Shown here: positions 9,353 to 18,165 of the stretch, one piece after another
How positions within the stretch are numbered: position 1 is the stretch's first letter
How the letters are laid out: each line of letters starts with the position of its first letter
Origin: Halochromatium salexigens
Lineage (GTDB): Bacteria > Pseudomonadota > Gammaproteobacteria > Chromatiales > Chromatiaceae
Length of the DNA: 33,691 nucleotides
Assembly (NCBI RefSeq): GCF_016653295.1
Contig: NZ_NHSF01000064.1
Coordinates: forward strand, 1 to 33,691
Reading direction: 5' to 3'
Notes under the pieces: model-generated
What the model saw: only the letters and a program-made list of their open reading frames with translations
Databases searched by the model: none
Told to the model about the DNA's origin: nothing
Translations under genes and position numbers: made by a program

Positions 9353-10116
9353 CAGGTCACCTCGGGCGGGGGTGGGTCGGTTTTTGGGACATAGGGCGCG
9401 CCGCGCAGCCAGATCTTCAACGCCTGCCAGTGAATCGCGGCCATGACCTTGAAACCCATCAGCGGCGTGCGCCGCAGCGCCCGCCACAGGGCGCGCTGGG
9501 TCAGCGGCTCGCCGGCGCCGGTTTGGGTGGCGACCAGCTGCAAGCGGCCATCGGCGTGGAACTGGCGGATGAAGACGCCGAGATGCTCGGCCGGCTCGGC
9601 GAGGCGGAAGTGGTACTCGCTGGCCATCTCCATCAATGGCGAGACATAGAAGCACTTGGTCGCCTTGTCGCGCACCGGCCAGGCCAGTGGTTTGCCACCG
9701 TTGGCCAGCAGATAGAAATGCGAGTCGCCGAAGGTATTGCCGACCTCGGCCAACACCGCGCGCAGCTGCCCGTCGGCGTGCTCGCAGTACCAGAGGCTCA
9801 AGGGGTTGAAGCCATAGCCGAGCACGCGCGGCATGCAGAGCAGACGGATGCGCCCGCCCTCGAGTTCGATACCTTGCTCGCGCAGCAGTTGATCCGCCCA
9901 AGGTCGCAATGGTGAGCCATCACGCGGACCGTGATCCTCGGGCGCGAAACGAAACAGGCCAAAGCCTTGACGGGTGCGCAGCAGCGGCGGTAAGTGGTCC
10001 AGTGCATCCAAGTCGAGCAGCAGGCTGAAGACCTTGTAGGTGAAGCGATACTGCACCGGGAAGAGGCGCCGGTGCATCACCTTGGTGAAGTAGATGCGAT
10101 GCGGATTCTCGCTCAT
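9352..10116 (-). CDS. DUF1365 family protein
   Basis: 254-residue protein of family DUF1365, recognised from its start (HRRLFPVQYRFTYKVFSLLLDLD), the LLCMPRVLGYGFNPLSLWYC block and the FYVSPLMEMASEYHF segment. No catalytic role has been firmly assigned to the family. It is almost always encoded between an FAD-dependent oxidoreductase and a CFA-type methyltransferase, as here, so a part in modifying membrane fatty acids is inferred. The start overlaps the oxidoreductase stop by four bases and the stop overlaps the cfa start by one, giving a strictly coupled three-gene operon. No signal peptide is apparent. Confidence 0.9.
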   Translation of the reverse strand: MSENPHRIYFTKVMHRRLFPVQYRFTYKVFSLLLDLDALDHLPPLLRTRQGFGLFRFAPEDHGPRDGSPLRPWADQLLREQGIELEGGRIRLLCMPRVLGYGFNPLSLWYCEHADGQLRAVLAEVGNTFGDSHFYLLANGGKPLAWPVRDKATKCFYVSPLMEMASEYHFRLAEPAEHLGVFIRQFHADGRLQLVATQTGAGEPLTQRALWRALRRTPLMGFKVMAAIHWQALKIWLRGAPYVPKTDPPPPEVT

Positions 10117-11435
10117 ACGGATGCGCTCGCACGATGGTCAGACACCTGTGATAGGCCAGCGGCTGCCGTTAGGATCGAGGTATCGATGCCAAAGCGGTCG
10201 GCCATCGCAACCGCAGAGGCCAGGGCATCCTCATGAAAGCCATAGCCAAAGTAGCTGCCGCAGAACCAGAGCCGGTCTTGACCCTGTAGCTCAGCGAGCC
10301 GCGGCTGTGCATCCATCGCGGCCTGATCGAAGACCGGATGGTCGTAGACCATCTCGGCGATGATCTGCTCCTCGGCCGGCAGGCGCAGCGGATTCAGCGA
10401 GACCAGATAATCCTTGTCGGTCTTGAGCCCCTGTAATCGATTCATCCAGTAGGTGACCGAGACCGCGCAAGCGCCATCCTGCGTCAGCTGCGAGAGGTAG
10501 TTCCAGGACGACCAGACCTGCCGGCGCTGCGGCATCAAGCCGATGTCGGTATGCAGATAGGTGCGGTTCGGCTGGTAGCGGAAAGGGCTCAGCAGCTCCT
10601 GCTCGGCAGCGCTCGGTTGGTCCAGCAAGGCGAGCGCCTGATCGGCATGACAGGCGAGCACAACGTCGTCGAACAGCGGGCGCTCGCCCGAGGCCAGGGT
10701 GATCTCGACGCCTTGCTCGGTGCGTCGGACCGCCTGAGCGGCATCGAGCCGCACCTGCTCATGGCCGATCTCCGCGAGGAAGCGCTCGACATAGCGGGCG
10801 CTGCCGCCGCTGACCGAGCGCCAGAGTGGACGATCGATCAGGTTCAACAGCCCGTGATTGTTGAAGAAGCGCGCCAGGCTCTCGGCCGGAAAATCGAGCA
10901 TGGTCCGGGTGGGGCAGGACCAGATCGCGGCGGCCATCGGCAGCAGGAAATGGTCGCGGAAACGGTCGCTCATGTGCTCGCGCTTGAGCAGCGCGCCGAC
11001 ACTCAGCCCGTCGAAGCCGTTGCAGCGCAGCATGGCCTTACAGCGCCGATTGAAGCGGACCAGATCGGCGACCATGCGCAGGAAGCCGGGGCTGAGCAGG
11101 TTGCGTCGCTGTGCGAACAGGGTGTTGAGGCTGTCGCCGGAATATTCGATCTCGCCGGGGCCGATCGAGGCCGAGAACGACATATCGCTCTCGCGCGTGG
11201 CGACACCGAGAACCTCGAACAGCCGGGTCAGAAGCGGATAGTTGGCGATGTTGTAGACGATGAAACCGGTGTCGACCGCGAGGGTTTGGCCGCCTTCGTC
11301 GACGTCAATGGTATGGGTATGGCCGCCGATATAGCTGTTTTGCTCAATCAGGGTGACCTGGTGCTCTCGTCCGAGGAGCCAGGCCGCGGCGAGTCCGGCG
11401 ATTCCGCTGCCGATGACGGCGATGTTTTTTCGCAT
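10113..11435 (-). CDS. NAD(P)/FAD-dependent amine-oxidase-like oxidoreductase
   Basis: 440-residue flavoprotein. The N-terminus IAVIGSGIAGLAAAWLLG (residues 5-22) followed by the acidic end of the second strand (LIEQ) and GGHTHT is a classical dinucleotide-binding Rossmann motif, and GFIVYNIANYPLL is typical of this branch of the amine oxidase/desaturase superfamily. The C-terminal WFCGSYFGYGFHEDALASAVAMAD closes the FAD site. It leads the operon with DUF1365 and cfa. By analogy with such clusters it probably oxidises or desaturates an acyl chain before or after methylation; the substrate is not evident from sequence. A 14-bp palindrome lies about 45-58 bp upstream of the start. Confidence 0.9.
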   Translation of the reverse strand: MRKNIAVIGSGIAGLAAAWLLGREHQVTLIEQNSYIGGHTHTIDVDEGGQTLAVDTGFIVYNIANYPLLTRLFEVLGVATRESDMSFSASIGPGEIEYSGDSLNTLFAQRRNLLSPGFLRMVADLVRFNRRCKAMLRCNGFDGLSVGALLKREHMSDRFRDHFLLPMAAAIWSCPTRTMLDFPAESLARFFNNHGLLNLIDRPLWRSVSGGSARYVERFLAEIGHEQVRLDAAQAVRRTEQGVEITLASGERPLFDDVVLACHADQALALLDQPSAAEQELLSPFRYQPNRTYLHTDIGLMPQRRQVWSSWNYLSQLTQDGACAVSVTYWMNRLQGLKTDKDYLVSLNPLRLPAEEQIIAEMVYDHPVFDQAAMDAQPRLAELQGQDRLWFCGSYFGYGFHEDALASAVAMADRFGIDTSILTAAAGLSQVSDHRASASV

Positions 11436-11473
11436 ACGTAGGATGTCTTATCGATGTCGACCAGCTGCCCGCA

Positions 11474-11502
11474 GGAAATCTGGACAAGTCCAGCAATTTC
11501 AA
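11474..11502 (-). promoter_or_regulatory. candidate promoter with palindromic operator before the fatty-acid operon
   Basis: On the minus strand TTGAAA (11502-11497) resembles a -35 box. The next 17 bases end in the palindrome CTGGACTTGTCCAG (11493-11480), followed by a poor -10 (ATTTCC). A palindrome filling the spacer would suit a repressor or MerR-type activator. The -10 is weak, so this remains tentative. Confidence 0.35.
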
Positions 11503-11509
11503 TGGCGGC

Positions 11510-11872
11510 TCAGCGACTGCGTTGAGGATAGAACGGCGGCGAGGTTCCGGTTGAGCCGCTTGCCGCCGAGGCAGGGATGAAGCCGATATACTGGTCCTTG
11601 GCATGGGCGCGGCTGAAACTGTGAAAGACCCGCTTCAGATAGCCATGATCGCCGACCCCGCGCTGGATGCGCTCGGCACGAAAGACCTTGAGCGCGGCCA
11701 GCGCCGCGCAGTGGTAGGCGAGATCCCAGGCGGCAAACCAGGGATACTCCCAGGCATCGGGCATCGATAGCACATCGCGCGCGCGGACGTGACGCCAATG
11801 CTGATTGCGGCCCTCACGGCGCTCGGGGGGTGGTTGGATCTTGTCGCCATCGAGCCAGCGCGCGACGAGCTG
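11510..11872 (-). pseudogene. remnant of a GH63/MGH1-like glucosidase
   Basis: Reading the minus strand from 11872, the segments QLVARWLDGDKIQPPPERR, GRNQHWRHVRARDVLSMP and DAWEYPWFAAWDLAYHCA match the conserved core of large GH63-like bacterial glucosidases (MGH1-like fold; relatives are roughly 850-900 residues). The next recognisable block, ALKVFRAERIQRGVGDHGYLKRVFHSF, normally lies tens of residues further on, after the missing region with the REWYMHPNGQ motif. So an in-frame internal deletion joins two parts; both ends are also missing, and the tail after about 11620 is not recognisable. There is no plausible start. The fragment fills most of the 594-bp gap between the oxidoreductase and the next gene. 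Upstream (11878-11991, minus) is an unrecognised 37-codon open frame beginning MQELFGVSDTPRNP, which may be chance. Confidence 0.65.
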
Positions 11873-12029
11873 GCCCGTCAGCGCGCATGGCGTTTCAGCC
11901 CGCCCTTGATGGGCGGCTCGGCTGTAGGGTCTTGTGGCCAGTGTTGTTTGGGATTGCGTGGAGTGTCACTGACGCCGAACAGCTCTTGCATCGGGATAAA
12001 CACTTAACCAAGAGGTCTTGACAGCCTCG

Positions 12030-14291
12030 TTATGCCTGCATTTGGTGCTGATGCGCGAGGGCGAGCTGCTCGGTGATCACCTCTGGTGAGCTTGGGCGCA
12101 TCAGATGAAAGCCCTGAACCAGATCGCAACGCATCCCGCGCAGCAGCTCAAGCTGCATCTCAGTTTCGATGCCCTCGGCGATCGTCTTCATCCCCAGCTC
12201 ATGGCCGAGCGAGGAGATCACGGCAACCACTCGACGGTCGCGCGCGGAGTCGGTCATGGCATCGATAAAGGAGCGGTCAATCTTGAGCAGATTGACTGGC
12301 AGCTGACGCAGATAGGCGAGCGAGGAATAGCCGGTGCCGAAGTCATCGATGGCGAGGGCCACACCGAGGTCACGCAGTTGATACAAGGTTCCGCTCGAGG
12401 TCTCGGCGTCATTCATCACCATGCTTTCGGTGAGCTCGAGTGCGAGCAGATGAGGAGGGATGCGGTGGCGCCGCAGCATCTCCTCGACCAGTGTCACGAT
12501 GCCAGGGCTCTGCAGCTGCAGAGAGGACAGATTGACGGCGATTGAGAAACCGTCTTGATCGCCAAGCTCATCGAGCCAGCATCTGAGCTGCCGCAGTGAC
12601 TCCTCGAGCACCCAGGTGCCGATCGGAACGATGAAACCGGTCTCTTCGGCCACCGGGATAAATTCGCCCGGCGAAACGAGGCCCCGCGTCGGGTGATCCC
12701 AGCGCACTAGCGCTTCGACGCCAACCAGCGCTCGGCCGTTGGTGCTAAAGAAGGGCTGGTACTGGACCCTGAGCTCGCCGCGCAGCTCGCAATCGCGGAG
12801 GTCATGGGCGATGCTGATCCGCTCAAGCAAGCGTGTCCGTAACGCGGCGTCGAAGCATTGGACCCGAGCGCCCCCGCGCTCTTTGGCCACATACATTGCC
12901 GCATCGGCATCGCGGAGTAGATTGCCGGGACTGTCGAAGCCATGGCTGATGACGATGCCGGCGCTTGCCGTGATCAGATATTCGCGACCGTTGATGATGA
13001 AGGGCGGAGTGAATACCTCGAGTAAGCGGTCTGCCTCGACCAGCATGGCTTCCGGTGAGCGTTGCTCACCCTGCAACAGAATGACGAATTCGTCACCGCC
13101 GAAGCGAGCAATGGTATCGCCTAGGGCGAGATGGTCCTGGAGGCGTCGGGCCGCATCGACCAAGAGTTGGTCGCCGGCGTGGTGGCCGATGGCATCATTG
13201 ATCAGCTTGAAGCTGTCCAGGTCGATGAACACGACGCCGACCTGATGACCGAAGCGCTGCGCTTGGAGCAGGAGCTGGTTGAGTCGATCATTGAGCAAGA
13301 CACGGTTGGGCAGCGCGGTCAAGGAGTCGTGCATCGCGCGATGTCGCAGCGTTTGCTCTGCTTCCTTACGCCTGGAGATGTCCTGTGCATTGATGACCAT
13401 GCCACCGATGGCGGGATCGGCGCTCAGATCGGTCGCCGTTGCCTGGCACCAGATATAGGTATCGTCACCCCCGCGTAGCCGATGGTCGACGATGTTGACA
13501 TGCTCACCGGGCAGCTCGGCGGCGCGTTTCAAGGCAGCGTGGACAAGCTCGCGCTCCTTCGGGTGAACCGCATCGAGATAACGGCTGTGAGGAGCCACCT
13601 GTTCGTCCCAGCCGAGTATCTGGCACGCCGAGGGGCCCAGATAATGCAGACTGCTATCGCTACCGACGATCATCACCACGTCTGATGCGCGCCGGACAAG
13701 GGTGCTAAACCGCTGTTCGCTCTGGCGCAATGCCTTGAGCGCGTCTCGCCGTAAGAGGCCGCCGATGATGACATCAGCGATCGCCCGCAAAAGCAGTATG
13801 GCCTGATCGGACCAGGTTCGGTGGTCATGCACTGAATCGAAGCCGATGAAGCCCTTCAACTGGTCGGGGCCCATCAGTGGCACGACGATCAAGGACCGGA
13901 TGCCTTGGGCGCTGAGCAGCTCGCGCTCGGCAACGCGTTTCTCTGGCAGGTCCTCTACCGAGGGGATGTAGATCGACTCGCCGGACGTGAGGAGCGGTCG
14001 CCACCAGTGGATCGTCTCCCAAGGCACTTGCTGAAGGTTGTTGATCTCGGGGAGGATTCCAGGCGCGCACCATTCATGCGTATTGTTGAGGAATTCACCA
14101 TCAATGGTGAACAGGTAGCTGCGATCGACCCTGGCGAAGCGGCCGATCGAGGCGAGTGCCTCGTCAATACCGGCATCGATATCCTGATCACCGAGCCCGG
14201 CGAAGCGATGCAGAATCGTTGTCATCAGCTCGAGCAGCCCGGTGAGCTCTTCGAGCTTATCCTGGCTCGACGGGTCTTGCGGCATCGTCAT
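12030..14291 (-). CDS. GAF-PAS-GGDEF-EAL c-di-GMP signalling protein
   Basis: 753-residue cytoplasmic protein without membrane spans. A GAF-like sensor occupies about residues 25-185, a PAS domain with PAC motif about 190-315 (ending INAQDISRRKEAEQTLR), GGDEF about 318-480 and EAL about 490-740. The cyclase motif FGGDEF (~397) is intact, but the RxxD inhibitory site is missing (LALGD at that place), so product feedback at that site is unlikely. The phosphodiesterase motifs EALVRWDH (~525), ELTESMV, DDFGTGYSSLAYL (~649) and AEGIET (~704) are all conserved. It lies 34 bp downstream of the YheT-like hydrolase on the same strand and may be co-transcribed. The signal sensed by GAF and PAS cannot be read from sequence. 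Confidence 0.93.
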   Translation of the reverse strand: MTMPQDPSSQDKLEELTGLLELMTTILHRFAGLGDQDIDAGIDEALASIGRFARVDRSYLFTIDGEFLNNTHEWCAPGILPEINNLQQVPWETIHWWRPLLTSGESIYIPSVEDLPEKRVAERELLSAQGIRSLIVVPLMGPDQLKGFIGFDSVHDHRTWSDQAILLLRAIADVIIGGLLRRDALKALRQSEQRFSTLVRRASDVVMIVGSDSSLHYLGPSACQILGWDEQVAPHSRYLDAVHPKERELVHAALKRAAELPGEHVNIVDHRLRGGDDTYIWCQATATDLSADPAIGGMVINAQDISRRKEAEQTLRHRAMHDSLTALPNRVLLNDRLNQLLLQAQRFGHQVGVVFIDLDSFKLINDAIGHHAGDQLLVDAARRLQDHLALGDTIARFGGDEFVILLQGEQRSPEAMLVEADRLLEVFTPPFIINGREYLITASAGIVISHGFDSPGNLLRDADAAMYVAKERGGARVQCFDAALRTRLLERISIAHDLRDCELRGELRVQYQPFFSTNGRALVGVEALVRWDHPTRGLVSPGEFIPVAEETGFIVPIGTWVLEESLRQLRCWLDELGDQDGFSIAVNLSSLQLQSPGIVTLVEEMLRRHRIPPHLLALELTESMVMNDAETSSGTLYQLRDLGVALAIDDFGTGYSSLAYLRQLPVNLLKIDRSFIDAMTDSARDRRVVAVISSLGHELGMKTIAEGIETEMQLELLRGMRCDLVQGFHLMRPSSPEVITEQLALAHQHQMQA

Positions 14292-14325
14292 CCAGCATCC
14301 CCTCTGATGCTTTTTTGGCGTAATC

Positions 14326-15372
14326 TCATTCTAACAGAGCGCGCAGGAGCTTCGTCTCAAGCCAGTCGGATGAATAGCCCGGACCCTGGGCCGCAATGAA
14401 ACCGACATGTCCGCCATGGCGCGCCAGCTCAAGCCGGATGCCGGGACCGAGTTCGTGCTCGAACGGGACGGTGCTCGGGAACATGAAGGGATCATCAGCG
14501 GCATGGATGATCAGCGTGGGTGTGCGGATCGGGCGCAGATAACCGCGGCAGCTGGCCCGCTGATAGTAATCGAAGACCCCGGCGAAGCCGTTCAGCGGCG
14601 CGGTAATCTGGTCGTCGAATTGATTGAAGTCCTTGATCTGGCTCAGGTCAACGCTAAGCGGGGCCGGCCGGTGCGCGAATTTGTGCTGATAGGCCGCCTT
14701 GAGACGGCTGATGAGATAGCCGCGGTAGACCCGGGCGAAGCCAAGCTCGAGCCGCAGCATGGCGTCGCGCAGCACGAATGGAACCGAGATCGCGACGGCG
14801 CGCTCGAGCAGCGGGTCGCCCCATTCGTCCCGGCGCTGGCCCCCGCGATCGCTCCTCGGTTCAGCCCCACGGGCACCCCAGCACTCGCCCAGATACTTGA
14901 GCAGCAGATTGCCGCCGAGCGAGAAGCCGATCGCCGCCGTCGCGGGTCCTTCCGGGTCCTCGGCCAAGACCTCGAGCACCGCGCGTAGATCCTCGGTGGC
15001 GCCGGAATGGTAGGAGCGCGCGAGGCGGTTCGGCTCGCCACTGGCACCACGCAGATGCATGAAGATGGGTTGGAGGCCGTTCCGTGCGAGCCGGTCCACC
15101 AGGCTGCCAGCGTAATGGGAATCGAGCCCACCTTCGAGTCCATGCAGAATCAGCACGCGCGGGCCGGTGCCTCCCACCCCCACCGACAGGTCGATGAAAT
15201 CGCCGTCGGCAAGCTCGATGCGCCGCCGCTGCAGCGGCGTCTGTGGCCGTTCACCCGCGCTGGCGCGCTGGCCGAGATGCATCAGCAGCTTGGGCCAGAG
15301 TGTTTGCAGATGGGGATTCTTGAGCCACCAGGGCGGGCGAAAGTCGCTGTTGATGATCCTGCCGTGGGTCAT
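14326..15372 (-). CDS. YheT family alpha/beta hydrolase
   Basis: 348-residue alpha/beta-hydrolase. The family start FRPPWWLKNPHLQTLWP is clear, then LILHGLEGGLDSHYA with the oxyanion-hole region, the nucleophile elbow GFSLGG, a late Asp (HAADDPFMFP) and the catalytic His in HGGHVGF near the end. Relatives are putative esterases whose natural substrate is unknown. The ATG at 15372 places the conserved N-terminus correctly; the open frame continues upstream to 15540, but without similarity. It is divergent from tolC across a 259-bp region with repeats. Confidence 0.9.
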   Translation of the reverse strand: MTHGRIINSDFRPPWWLKNPHLQTLWPKLLMHLGQRASAGERPQTPLQRRRIELADGDFIDLSVGVGGTGPRVLILHGLEGGLDSHYAGSLVDRLARNGLQPIFMHLRGASGEPNRLARSYHSGATEDLRAVLEVLAEDPEGPATAAIGFSLGGNLLLKYLGECWGARGAEPRSDRGGQRRDEWGDPLLERAVAISVPFVLRDAMLRLELGFARVYRGYLISRLKAAYQHKFAHRPAPLSVDLSQIKDFNQFDDQITAPLNGFAGVFDYYQRASCRGYLRPIRTPTLIIHAADDPFMFPSTVPFEHELGPGIRLELARHGGHVGFIAAQGPGYSSDWLETKLLRALLE

Positions 15373-15490
15373 GGCGTCTCTGTTGGTTGCTGTCAGCCTG
15401 CCTGGGCTTGGCTGCGTTGAAGCGTATCGCGTTAAGGCGCCTAGATTACAATGAACGGCCCGCCGAGCATCTCCCGCGTGTTCCGATAGC

Positions 15491-15569
15491 GAGCCCGAAT
15501 TGACGGCAACGCATTGACGGCAACGAGCCCCAATTGACATTGTGGGTCATTGGGACGCTCGCCTATACT
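15491..15569 (+). promoter_or_regulatory. tolC upstream region with direct repeats and TATACT box
   Basis: TTGAC occurs three times (15500, 15514, 15534). The 13-base unit ATTGACGGCAACG is repeated at 15499 and 15513, and GAGCCC(G/C)AATTGAC at 15491 and 15525. TATACT at 15564-15569 fits a -10 box for tolC, but the nearest TTGACA ends 24 bases before it, too far for a standard promoter. The repeats look like binding sites for a regulator. Confidence 0.4.
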
Positions 15570-15631
15570 CCACGGCAATGTGCGGCCGACCGCCACAGCC
15601 GTCCCTCTGACTCCAACGACGATGACCGAGA

Positions 15632-17014
15632 ATGATGATGAGACCGCTTAGGAAGGCCCTGGGCCCGATCGCGCTGCTATGCCTCCCCATGCTGCCAGGG
15701 TTTCTGTTGCCATCGCAGGCGCGGGCCGAGGATCTGCTGCAGATCTACGATCTGGCCGTCAGGAGCGATCCAACCCTGCGCGAGGCAGAACAGACCTTCT
15801 ACGCCAGTCGGGAAGCGAAGCCCCAGGCGCGGGCGCTGTTGCTGCCCAACTTTGGCGTCTCCGGCAGTGTCGACTACAACGCCGTCGACTCGAGCGGACA
15901 GAATCTGAACTTCACAGACGGCAACCGCAGCGATACCTTTGAGACGACCAATCTCGCCGCCAGCGTGTCGCAGTCGGTCTACAACCGCGGCGACTGGATA
16001 CGCCTGAGCCAGTCCGATGACACCATCGCGCGGGCCGAGGCTGAGTTCCAGAATGCCGAGATCGACCTCATGGTGCGCACCACCGAGGCCTACTTCGAGG
16101 TGCTGCGCGCCTCCGATCTGGTGCGCGTGCAAGAGGCCCTGGTCACGGCCGATGAGCGCCAGTTGGAGCAATCGAAACAGCGCTTTGAGGTCGGTTTGGT
16201 CGCGATCACCGACGTCAACGACAACCAAGCCGCATTCGACCGTTCGCGTGCCGAGCTGATCACTGCCAAAAACGAGCTGAACAACGCCTGGGAGGCGCTG
16301 CGCCGCATCGTTGGTCCGGTCAGTGTGCCGTTGGCGCGGCTCGGTGATCGCCTGCCGCTGACGCCGCCGGAGCCGAATGACATCAATGTCTGGGCCGAGA
16401 CCGCGCTGGCGAATAACTACGGCATCGCGGCGGCGAAGGCTGCGGCCGAGGCGGCGCGTAAGGACATCGAGATCCAGCGCTCCGGCTATTATCCAAGCGT
16501 CGATGTGCAGGCGGGCTATGATGTGTCGCGCACCGGGCGGGAGTTCGGCACCGATACCGATTCCGGCTTCATCGGCCTGAACGTCAATATCCCCCTCTAT
16601 CAGGGCGGTGCCGTGGCCTCGTCGACGCGTCAGGCCGGGCATCAATTCCGGGCCTCGCAGGATCGGCTCGATCAGCAACGTCGCGCGGTGATGAACCAGG
16701 TCAAGGATGCGTTTCGCGGCATCCTCTCGAGCATCAGCGACGTCAAGGCACGGCAGGCGGCCATCGTCTCGGCGCGCAGCTCGCTGGAGTCCACCGAGGC
16801 CGGCCTCGAGGTCGGTACCCGCACCCAGGTCGATGTGCTGAACGCTCAACGCAACCTGTTCCAGGCCGAGTTCGACTACCTCTCGGCGCGTTACGATTAC
16901 ATTCTCAACGGCATCCGGCTGCATCAGGCGACCAGCACCCTGACCCGCGATGTTCTGGCCAAGGGCAATGCCTGGCTCACCGGCCAGGACATGGTCCAGC
17001 CGCCCGCCTACTGA
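15632..17014 (+). CDS. tolC: TolC family outer membrane efflux/secretion protein
   Basis: 460 residues. A signal peptide (basic start, hydrophobic core, probable cleavage after SQARA, about residue 32) precedes the mature sequence EDLLQIYDLAVRSDPTLREAEQ, typical of TolC. Two outer-membrane-efflux repeats follow, with long helical heptad regions. Typical TolC motifs are VSQSVYNRGDW, TTEAYFEVLRA, RFEVGLVAITDVNDNQAA in the first half and NIPLYQGGAVAS and VGTRTQVDVLNAQRNLFQAEFDY in the second. It forms the trimeric exit duct of type I secretion and RND/MFS efflux systems. No membrane-fusion partner is adjacent. Three ATGs stand in a row at the start (15632, 15635, 15638). aroC follows after 9 bp. 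Confidence 0.95.
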   Translation: MMMRPLRKALGPIALLCLPMLPGFLLPSQARAEDLLQIYDLAVRSDPTLREAEQTFYASREAKPQARALLLPNFGVSGSVDYNAVDSSGQNLNFTDGNRSDTFETTNLAASVSQSVYNRGDWIRLSQSDDTIARAEAEFQNAEIDLMVRTTEAYFEVLRASDLVRVQEALVTADERQLEQSKQRFEVGLVAITDVNDNQAAFDRSRAELITAKNELNNAWEALRRIVGPVSVPLARLGDRLPLTPPEPNDINVWAETALANNYGIAAAKAAAEAARKDIEIQRSGYYPSVDVQAGYDVSRTGREFGTDTDSGFIGLNVNIPLYQGGAVASSTRQAGHQFRASQDRLDQQRRAVMNQVKDAFRGILSSISDVKARQAAIVSARSSLESTEAGLEVGTRTQVDVLNAQRNLFQAEFDYLSARYDYILNGIRLHQATSTLTRDVLAKGNAWLTGQDMVQPPAY

Positions 17015-17023
17015 TTCGCCGCC

Positions 17024-18139
17024 GTGTCAGGAAACAGCTTCGGTCGCTCGTTCGTCGTCACCGGTTTCGGCGAGAGTCATGGTCCGGCGATCGGCGGTAT
17101 CGTCGATGGTTGCCCGCCTGGGCTGCCGTTGAGCGAGGCCGATCTGCAGCATGATCTGGATCGGCGCGCGCCGGGGCAATCGCGCCACACCACGCAAAGG
17201 CGCGAGGCGGATCAGGTGCGCATCCTCTCCGGGGTCTTCGAGGGCGCGACCACCGGCGCGCCGATCGGGCTGCTGATCGAGAATCAGGATCAGCGCTCGA
17301 AGGATTACTCCGAGATCGCGACCCGGTTTCGGCCCGGCCATGCCGATTACAGTTACACGATGAAGTATGGCCGGCGCGACTATCGCGGCGGCGGTCGCTC
17401 ATCGGCGCGCGAGACGGCGATCCGTGTCGCCGCCGGCGGCATCGCCAAGGTCTGCCTGCGACACCTGCAACGCATCGAGGTCCAGGGGTGCCTGACGCGG
17501 CTTGGTCCGCTCGAGCTGCCGCGCCCCGGTGAGCCCGGGTTCGAGTGGGCCCAGGTCGAGCGGAACCCGTTCTTCTGTGGCGGCGAGGCACGGGTCGCCG
17601 AACTCGAGGCCTACATGGATGAGCTGCGCAAGTCCGGCGATTCGATTGGCGCCGAGGTCACGGTCATCGCCCGGGGCCTGCCACCCGGCCTTGGCGAGCC
17701 GATCTTCGACCGCCTCGATGCCGATATCGCCCATGCGCTGATGAGCATCAACGCGGTCAAGGGGGTCGAGATCGGCGCGGGCTTCGCCAGCGTCGCCCAG
17801 CGCGGCACCGAGCATCGCGACGAGATGACCCCGGATGGGTTCCTCTCCAACAACGCCGGTGGCGTGCTGGGCGGTATCTCGACCGGTCAGGACATCATCG
17901 CCCGGCTGGCCCTGAAGCCGACCTCGAGCATCCGGCTGCCGGGCCGCAGCATCGACCTCAGCGGCGCCGAGACCGAGGTCATCACCAAGGGACGCCATGA
18001 TCCGTGCGTCGGCATCCGCGCAACCCCGATCGCCGAGGCCATGCTGGCGCTGGTGCTGATCGATCATTTGCTGCGGCATCGCGCGCAGAATGCCCAGGTG
18101 GTACCGCCGCTGGCGCCGATCCCATCGCAAGCGCCTTGA
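17024..18139 (+). CDS. aroC: chorismate synthase
   Basis: 371-residue enzyme converting 5-enolpyruvylshikimate 3-phosphate to chorismate with reduced FMN, the last common step for aromatic amino acids. Signatures are [18 protein letters not shown] at the start, [16 protein letters not shown], the block [20 protein letters not shown] with [10 protein letters not shown], and [17 protein letters not shown]. The start is GTG (17024), which fits the family N-terminus exactly; no Shine-Dalgarno is evident, suggesting coupling to tolC nine bases upstream. The length is normal. Confidence 0.98.
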   Translation: MSGNSFGRSFVVTGFGESHGPAIGGIVDGCPPGLPLSEADLQHDLDRRAPGQSRHTTQRREADQVRILSGVFEGATTGAPIGLLIENQDQRSKDYSEIATRFRPGHADYSYTMKYGRRDYRGGGRSSARETAIRVAAGGIAKVCLRHLQRIEVQGCLTRLGPLELPRPGEPGFEWAQVERNPFFCGGEARVAELEAYMDELRKSGDSIGAEVTVIARGLPPGLGEPIFDRLDADIAHALMSINAVKGVEIGAGFASVAQRGTEHRDEMTPDGFLSNNAGGVLGGISTGQDIIARLALKPTSSIRLPGRSIDLSGAETEVITKGRHDPCVGIRATPIAEAMLALVLIDHLLRHRAQNAQVVPPLAPIPSQAP

Positions 18140-18165
18140 GTCAGCCTCCGCGTCTGGCCAAGCCG

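Noticed and set aside
7820..9901. Longer reading frame extending cfa upstream to 9901
   Set aside because: The extra part is an out-of-frame shadow of the DUF1365 gene; the coupled ATG at 9352 fits the family N-terminus.
15534..15569. TTGACA and TATACT as a standard tolC promoter
   Set aside because: The 24-base spacer is too long for a sigma-70 promoter without an activator.
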